Part shown: positions 58,406-64,000 of the stretch, piece after piece | How positions within the stretch are numbered: position 1 is the stretch's first letter | Layout of the letters: each line of letters starts with the position of its first letter | Source: Lepas anatifera | Taxonomy: Eukaryota > Arthropoda > Thecostraca > Lepadidae | Direction of reading: 5' to 3' | DNA length: 64,000 bases | Assembly: GCA_034440635.1 (NCBI GenBank) | Contig: JAOTON010000980.1 | Span: 310,001 to 374,000, forward strand | Position numbers and translations under genes: made by a program | The notes under the pieces: model-generated | Database searches by the model: none | Told to the model about the DNA's origin: nothing | Seen by the model: the letters and a program-made list of their open reading frames with translations, nothing else

Positions 58406-59329
58406 TTAACACGCGCACTGGAGGGGGCCTCGGAGGCCCCCCCCCACCTGTTTTCCGAGGTGGCCGGAGAACCGCTTGCAGCGGAAAAACGAAACTTGGC
58501 CACATTTAATAAAATTTAATAGCGCGTCGATTGGTGAAGACTTTTTGAAAATCTGCCGAAAATTTTTGACTTATAGGCTTTCAAAGTCAGACCTGCATTT
58601 TGAGATCGCCGTAAACGCGTGGTCGGACCAGTTAGCTTGCATTGAAGACCGAGTGGTGACGCCATAACGTCATATAAGCGGGACTATATGTCAAGGTCAC
58701 TTCACATGAAAGTCAAGGTCAAGGTCAAAGGTCACAGGTCAAGGTCATATCTGCACTTTCAAGGTCACTGACCACTGCGCGTCCGGCCAAATGAGGTTAC
58801 CCCGTCTGACATATATTATGCTATGACGTCATCGGTAGGGTACCCCAATACAAAGGTCAAGGTCAAAAGTCAAGGTCAAAGGTCATTGGGAAAGGTCAAT
58901 TCTCATTTCCCGCCAAACAGTGGCTACAGTGTTAGTCAAAGTGTAAATAATAAGTAGTATACCATATGGTGACCTTTAAGGTCAATGACCTTGAATGACC
59001 TTGACCCAAAAGTTGTGGGGAAGCCTCTTTGAGACCTCTTCTCTATGAACCTTGTCCGCCTTTAGCTTATTCCCGCCATTTTCCCGCATAATCACAGCAT
59101 TTATCAATCGATACCAGCATGGCCAATATTTGACCTTTACGACCTCGTTTGACCTTGAAGATATTGACCTAGGTCAATGAAAATTGGTCATCATGTAGAT
59201 CACCATAGCCCCCACCCACCTACCAAGTGGCGTTTTTCTAACCCTCTTAGTTTCTGAGATCTTAGGGGGCCTACCAGGCCCCCCCTCCAGTGCTCGTTAG
59301 TGCCAGACCCCCTCCAGTGCGGGTGTTAA
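58406..59329 (+). mobile_element. TTAA-flanked element, family 2, best copy
   Basis: It starts TTAACACGCGCACTGGAGGG and ends CCTCCAGTGCGGGTGTTAA, with intact TTAA on both sides (924 bp). The 3' end is duplicated (CCTCCAGTGCTCGTTAGTGC then CCAGACCCCCTCCAGTGCGG). It contains dense half-site arrays at 58689-58770 and 58851-58900, plus TGACCTTGAATGACCTTGAC at about 58987. Confidence 0.9.
58689..58770 (+). promoter_or_regulatory. Array of TCAAGGTCA extended half-sites
   Basis: TCAAGGTCA occurs at 58691 and then repeatedly in AGTCAAGGTCAAGGTCAAAG and ACAGGTCAAGGTCAT. TCAAGGTCA is the monomer site recognised by FTZ-F1/NR5A and ERR-type receptors. The match is visible in the sequence. Binding in this species is inference. 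Confidence 0.5.
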
Positions 59330-59620
59330 ATCCCTTTCAGACGAAAATATTTACACTAGCATAACATAGGAATAATGCACCGTTAAAGAGACACTTACAT
59401 CACGACTTTGGAAAATTACCTGAGGCCATATCTCCGGGGGAAGTTTTTGGGGAGCCCTGTCAAACCTCAACCCTGGTCTGCGACCTGGGCTAACGCCCCA
59501 CCGGCGCAGGAGAGCCGCATGACAATGTGCTGAAATAAAACCATTTTTCGTTTTCAATTTATCTCTTCATAAGACTGTAGGTCAGTGTTATCATTCTTTT
59601 CTTTAAAATAACCAAAAAAT
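59330..59620. other. Short intergenic stretch
   Basis: A C-rich patch occurs at about 59440-59515. Nothing else was recognised. Confidence 0.35.
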
Positions 59621-59624
59621 ACCT

Positions 59625-59706
59625 CACGGTCAACCCCGGATTCGAACCAGGCACCCCTGATCACGAGTTAGGGTCTCTAACCACTAGACCACACTGCACC
59701 ATGATC
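59625..59706 (-). mobile_element. tRNA-derived SINE head (tRNA-Glu-like)
   Basis: The minus strand reads GTGTGGTCTAGTGGTTAGAG (A box, as in tRNA-Glu) and GCCTGGTTCGAATCCGGGG (B box with a good T stem). The acceptor and anticodon stems pair poorly, so it is not a functional tRNA. Confidence 0.6.
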
Positions 59707-60849
59707 TACCGGCTCCCACTAGCCCTGCACCTGTGACCCGTTAGGAGGTCACTGGCCGGTATCGCTCAACCAAAACGATGCCGTGATCGCGGAGCCGGGT
59801 GCTGTGTTCTTACAGAAAAGGCATGGTATAAAGTTGCTCCTAGAAGACGAACTAAACATTATATTGGCCTAGAATCACTTATATCGGAAATCCAGGACCC
59901 TAAAGTAGCTTCATGCTAAATTTCATGCACTTCCATTCATTTTAAGAACTTGAAACCATGGTGAGAAGCAAACATGTTTCGAGAAATTTAGCTCCTTGAA
60001 ATCCCCTTTGGGACGAGTTACTCGAAAGCCGTTGGAGATAAGTGGGTAGTGTAAATGAATGAAATGACCGCAATCGATTTTCCTATTCAGCCATGTTAAT
60101 TTTGAGCTTGTGAGTGACATGTGCTTGGAACCGAGAAACTACAAATGTAAGGTTTTCTTCTAAAATTATATTTTTACATATAAAACAATGCATTTCGATA
60201 TCACGATGTCTATCTCCAAATATTAGCAGGCGTAAGCAATGTTCTTTCATTATATGTAATGAAAAGTCAAATCGGCGCATTAGATCGCGAGATATTAAGA
60301 TTTGAATGAAATATGAAAAATGCAGTCCTCCGGCAGAATGGCAAAAACTAGGTAAGAATTTTATGTTTTGCACTGGAAACTATGCCCAAGCACAATAAAA
60401 TTGACCTAGCTGCCTCCAGGTGTCTATCTTTAAACTAAGTGAAGCGTGCCTTCTGACATTTCGAGCTTATAAGTCGGCCGTCAAATTTCAATAGCTTTTT
60501 GCTTGTATCAGAAAATCTGCGTTTTGACATAATAAATATTGTCAGACCAGTTCGAATTTTTTCTTAGGTGGCACTTGTTGCTTATTAAAAAGGAGGAAAA
60601 TTTCAAGTTCGTCGCTTAAGAACTAAAAATGAGAAAAATGCAGAACTGAAAACATTTGTTCCAAAATTTCTCAAAAACTATTTTGAATTTAGGTTCGGGG
60701 GCCTTGGTTTGGGCGTCTAGCGTAAAAGGGCTATCACCCTATACAATTGCAGAGACCTTGCATCAACTGTCAGGACCGCCAAGCGGCCAGAATAGAGCCT
60801 CTTGAGAAATCTCAATCCGCTTCGCTCCATGGATTTCGTCATGCGGCTC
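59707..60849. other. Intergenic stretch, nothing recognised
   Basis: AT-rich sequence. No gene or repeat termini are supported. Confidence 0.4.
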
Positions 60850-61458
60850 TGAAGTCAGAACTGGATGAACCTATCGGATTGAAACTCAAACGACATAATG
60901 GGCCTACCGAGTTCTACGACATACATTTCCGGTATTTCTTATACTGACGATCTAAGGTCGGGTACGAGCCATGACCTCTCCATTGGAAATACATGAGAAA
61001 AATGGTTTTAACTGAATAACTTGAAAAAACGATGGTTAAACAGCGTCTATTTTAACGGCATTAGGATTTTCTTTTCCTTCCGATTCTTATGATATGCATT
61101 GTGTCCTAATTTTACCTTGACTCGACCTCAGGTCGGGTCAAATTATATATAATTGACTTGGCCTGCTGCGGGGATTCCTATAGTCTACATTGCTCTTCCC
61201 TATCTTTATTAGTTCAGATATAATAACTGAAAACCTTCGTCTACATGTTATTCCTATGGTGGCATGCCTTGACCTCTATTGGCCTTGAACGTCACCTGAC
61301 AAACAATGGTTCGAAAATTTTCTATAGAGATTTGAAATCCAAGGCTGTTTGCCGCTTTTAGATATATAGCGTGGTGCTAAGGCTCTTAGGGGGAACGGGT
61401 TCCCACCCCCCCTCGTCAATGCGAAGGTGGCTCAGACCACCGTCAATGCATGTGTTAA
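60850..61458 (-). mobile_element. TTAA-type element, family 1, truncated, reverse
   Basis: It ends GTCAATGCATGTGTTAA with TTAA at 61455-61458. GGTGGCTCAGACC just before is the inverse of the family start. The interior holds the GATCTAAGGTCGGGTACGAG and CCTCAGGTCGGGTCAAATTA segments. The other terminus and hairpin are missing. Confidence 0.8.
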
Positions 61459-61589
61459 TAGCTTGCCTCCTCGAATCTTGGATGGAAATTGGAGCTAATA
61501 CACTGAAGATATATATTCGAACACAGTCCTTCATAATAATCATCATAATACAATACGTGAAAACATAAATTATAGGTAAAAGTGTGATC

Positions 61590-61840
61590 GAGACCTCAAA
61601 TTGAGTTCCATACAAAGGCCTTTTAGTATGAAATTTTTTGAAGTCCAGGTCATTCAAGGTCAATGACCTATGACGTATGACATAGTCACAATGATTTACA
61701 ATATAACTGGCACTATAGCAGCCTTTGGACGGGAAATGCGGGTTTAACCTTGAAATAGGGTCTTCGACCTTGACCGATGACCTTGACTTTGACATTGAGT
61801 AACTTAAAATATGAAACCATTGCATGACGTATGTACAGTC
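61590..61840 (-). mobile_element. TTAA-type element, family 2, internal fragment
   Basis: AAGTCCAGGTCATTCAAGGT, CAATGACCTATGACGTATGA and GACCTTGACCGATGACCTTG match the family-2 interior in reverse. Both termini are absent. Confidence 0.7.
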
Positions 61841-62419
61841 CCCCGCAATTGAAATTGCCATGACTAGGCTCGACCGGTTTAGGATGAATATCTCGCAACC
61901 TATGGCGTCTATAGCTTTATAAACGGGTTCTTCTTATGTATTTTTGTAAGAGCTTTCCAGTGGTTACCATTATTTCCTAATCTGACATCTGCGTGAGAAA
62001 ATATTACACAATTACTGATTTTGCTGCATTTTGACGGGGTAGTCTTCGGCTGACTTGCCACCGCCCCTGATAATCCCTGACCCTTCGCTCGACTGGCACG
62101 CATACCTGGGTCACGTGATTACTACGTGTTTACAACGACAGGTGCAAGGCCACACGTAGTAAATAGTGTGTGGCAGGCAGGGGGCACAGTGTTTTGAACC
62201 GAGGTGATCAGTACTGTCTCGCAGGTGTCTAGCCCCAGGCGGTCCGTCCAGTGACCGAGGCGCCTGGGCACGAGAGTCCAAGACTGGGTATGTCTGAGTT
62301 ATAGCTTCAAACAATGTTTCCAGCCTCATAAGGCTCACAGGATCACTGCTGAAATACTTTTTCTGGGGGATTAGAGTTCATGGGGTTTAAAACGGCACCC
62401 TGTGGCCGAGTTTTGTTAT
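61841..62419. other. Intergenic stretch, nothing recognised
   Basis: A GC-rich inverted segment at about 62234-62272 (CAGGCGGTCCGTCC ... GAGGCGCCTGGGC) has no clear identity. Confidence 0.35.
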
Positions 62420-63951
62420 TTAACACCCGCCCCGGTGGGTGTCCGAGCCATCTTTTGCTGTAGGGGGAGAACACTTCCCCTCGAACCCGGCTCCTATGCA
62501 GGATAGAGGGAAACGCGAACACTGGTAGATGGTTCATAAGAATTTATCGCGAAACTACATTACTCACTTTTGTCTCAGGTCAATATTTAGGTCATGACAG
62601 GTAAAAAAATGTGATAGGGTGTAGAGGAGTTTATGGGGCCTATCGTCTGACTGAATTCAGTTAGTATAAACTGTATGGCGCCATTGGCTTCCTCTTTTTA
62701 CGGAAAATTGAACCATGTATAATATGACTATACTACATGAAATCATAAAAGTAACGTGACCTAAAGCTGGGTCAAGGTCTTTATCTGATCTAGCATAATC
62801 AATATGCCTATCAACCAACTTGCAATAACAATCCAAACGTAATGGTATCAATATAAAAAAACTTTTTCATAATTTCCTGCGAAATTATTGACCCAAGTCT
62901 ACCTGTTTAACCCTCGCCCCGGTGGAAGGTGCTTAAACACCCCCTCGGGTGTTTTCCGGCGGCACGAAAAAACGGCGGCGCGAGGCGCCGCCGTACTTAG
63001 CACACTTTATCCTTGATTGATTCCGCAACTTCTCCCCAAATTTTAAGGTTGGGTCATCTCAGTTCAGGTCACCAGTGCAGGTGACCTGACCTCCAAAAAT
63101 GTTTAAGCGGCATAAGTAAGAAATGGGTGAATTTATCGAATTAAAACTTATTCCATATAATGGGCCCACCGAGTGCTACAACATATATTCCGGGATTTTT
63201 CATATCGATGACCTAAGGTCAACTACGGACCATGACCTCGCTATTGTAAATACATGGGAAAACAGAAATTGGGCTGTATTTGTGTACTCAACAGCTGAGA
63301 AAACCTCAATATTCCCTAAATCTTAGTATCCTGGGACCCTTTCCAGGCTCCTGTTGCAATTTTTGACCTGTGACCTCTGAGAGGTCATCTGGGGCTATTT
63401 AAGCAGTTTTCAGACTTATGTCAATAACTGCATGAAATGATCCAGCCTTTTATTTTGATATCATTGCGTTCAGATTGCTATTGCGAGTCGATTGATTGCA
63501 TATTGACTATGCTAGGTTAAAAATTGACCCTGAGCTGAGGTCTGGTCATTTTTAAGTTTTGACCTAGTATGGCTCGTTCCATTTTCCGATTTGATTCATC
63601 ATTCGATTTTCCGTGACGAGAGGAAGCGAATGGTGTCTCACTCAACTCTCCAGACGCCAGATACCAAAAACTCTACTCAAAATCCCACTTCCTTTGACCT
63701 GTCATGACCTCAAAATTGACCTGAGCCAAAAAGCGACAAATATAATTTCTTCATGAATTTGTATGAACTATCCAACAGCGTTCGCTTTTTTCGCTATCCC
63801 ACGTAGAGGCCGAGTTCGAGGGGGTGTTCAAACACCCCCTCCCACCAGGGCAAAGATGGCTCGTAGGCCCACTGGGGCGCGGTTTAAGCAATCCAAGATG
63901 ACCTCTCAGAGATCACAGGTCCAAACTTGCACCATGAGCCTGGAGAGGGGC
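62420..63951 (+). mobile_element. TTAA-flanked element, subfamily D, outer host copy
   Basis: It starts TTAACACCCGCCCCGGTGGG and continues as in 46305-47343 up to ATTGACCCAAGTCTACCTG at 62906. It resumes after the nested element at 63888 with GCAATCCAAGATGACCTCTC. It is interrupted again at 63952 by another insertion. Confidence 0.85.
62907..63887 (-). mobile_element. TTAA-flanked element, subfamily D, nested in a sister copy
   Basis: It is bounded by TTAA at 62907-62910 and 63884-63887 and reads in reverse relative to its host. Near-perfect GC hairpin at 62972-62994. Half-sites at 63056-63092 and 63363-63390. Its removal restores the host sequence CTGTTTAAGCAATCCAAGATG, which aligns with CTACTTAAGTAGCCTCAGATG in the copy at 46305. 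Confidence 0.88.
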
Positions 63952-64000
63952 TTAACCCTTGCCCCGGTGGCGGGTACGAGCTACCTTCGCCCTGGTGGGG
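63952..64000 (+). mobile_element. TTAA-flanked element, subfamily D, start only
   Basis: TTAACCCTTGCCCCGGTGGC followed by ACCTTCGCCCTGGTGGGG marks the left terminus of a further copy that runs out of the window. It sits inside the outer element. Confidence 0.75.

Noticed and set aside
59625..59706. Functional tRNA gene
   Set aside because: A and B boxes are good, but the acceptor and anticodon stems do not pair properly, which fits a SINE head.

Overview
This is a non-coding-rich eukaryotic nuclear window. It contains spliceable introns, non-LTR retrotransposons, tRNA-derived SINEs, very long dinucleotide microsatellites and one C2H2 zinc-finger gene, and nothing in it looks prokaryotic or viral. 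The mix (L1/Tx1-type and Jockey/CR1-type LINEs, GGATCC-type GC-rich MITEs, an intron-split zinc-finger protein) fits an arthropod, most likely a chelicerate such as a tick. That taxonomic guess is inference from sequence style only.

Layout. 0-8 kb: a degenerate satellite, a foldback element split by a TTAA-flanked transposon, and a 1.2 kb minisatellite built on CTGAGCTGATCTGGTGCCCC. 8-15 kb: a decayed L1/Tx1-type LINE on the minus strand, with ORF1 at 13.7-14.8 kb and a frameshifted ORF2 (endonuclease, reverse transcriptase, C-terminal region) at 8.0-11.8 kb. 15.8-16.3 kb: a CpG-rich block ending in a strong-context ATG and a splice donor, possibly the first exon of the zinc-finger gene. 16.9-17.2 kb: a 317-bp GT microsatellite. 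18.5-28 kb: hairpin repeats, TTCGCGAA palindrome clusters beside TA tracts, a LINE fragment, MITEs and two TTAA elements. 28.4-35.1 kb: a 54-bp satellite, a Jockey/CR1-like LINE and a 2.7-kb palindrome whose arms both carry the same fossil spliced gene. 40.76-42.72 kb: the terminal exon of the zinc-finger gene, the only host gene I am confident of. 45.4-64 kb: a dense cluster of related TTAA-flanked elements, some inserted into one another.

The most notable system is this transposon group. At least fifteen copies or fragments share termini of the type TTAACACGCGC, create TTAA target duplications, and carry many nuclear-receptor half-sites. One subfamily is rich in everted and inverted AGGTCA motifs. 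Another carries tandem TCAAGGTCA, the extended half-site recognised by FTZ-F1/NR5A and ERR-type receptors. Most family-1 copies that keep the 3' end also carry a GC hairpin near that terminus. No transposase is encoded here, so these copies are non-autonomous. One insertion can be reconstructed to its empty site inside a repeat, and another inside a sister copy, which confirms TTAA targeting.

Limits: all homology is by eye, element boundaries of degenerate copies are approximate, and no database search was possible.
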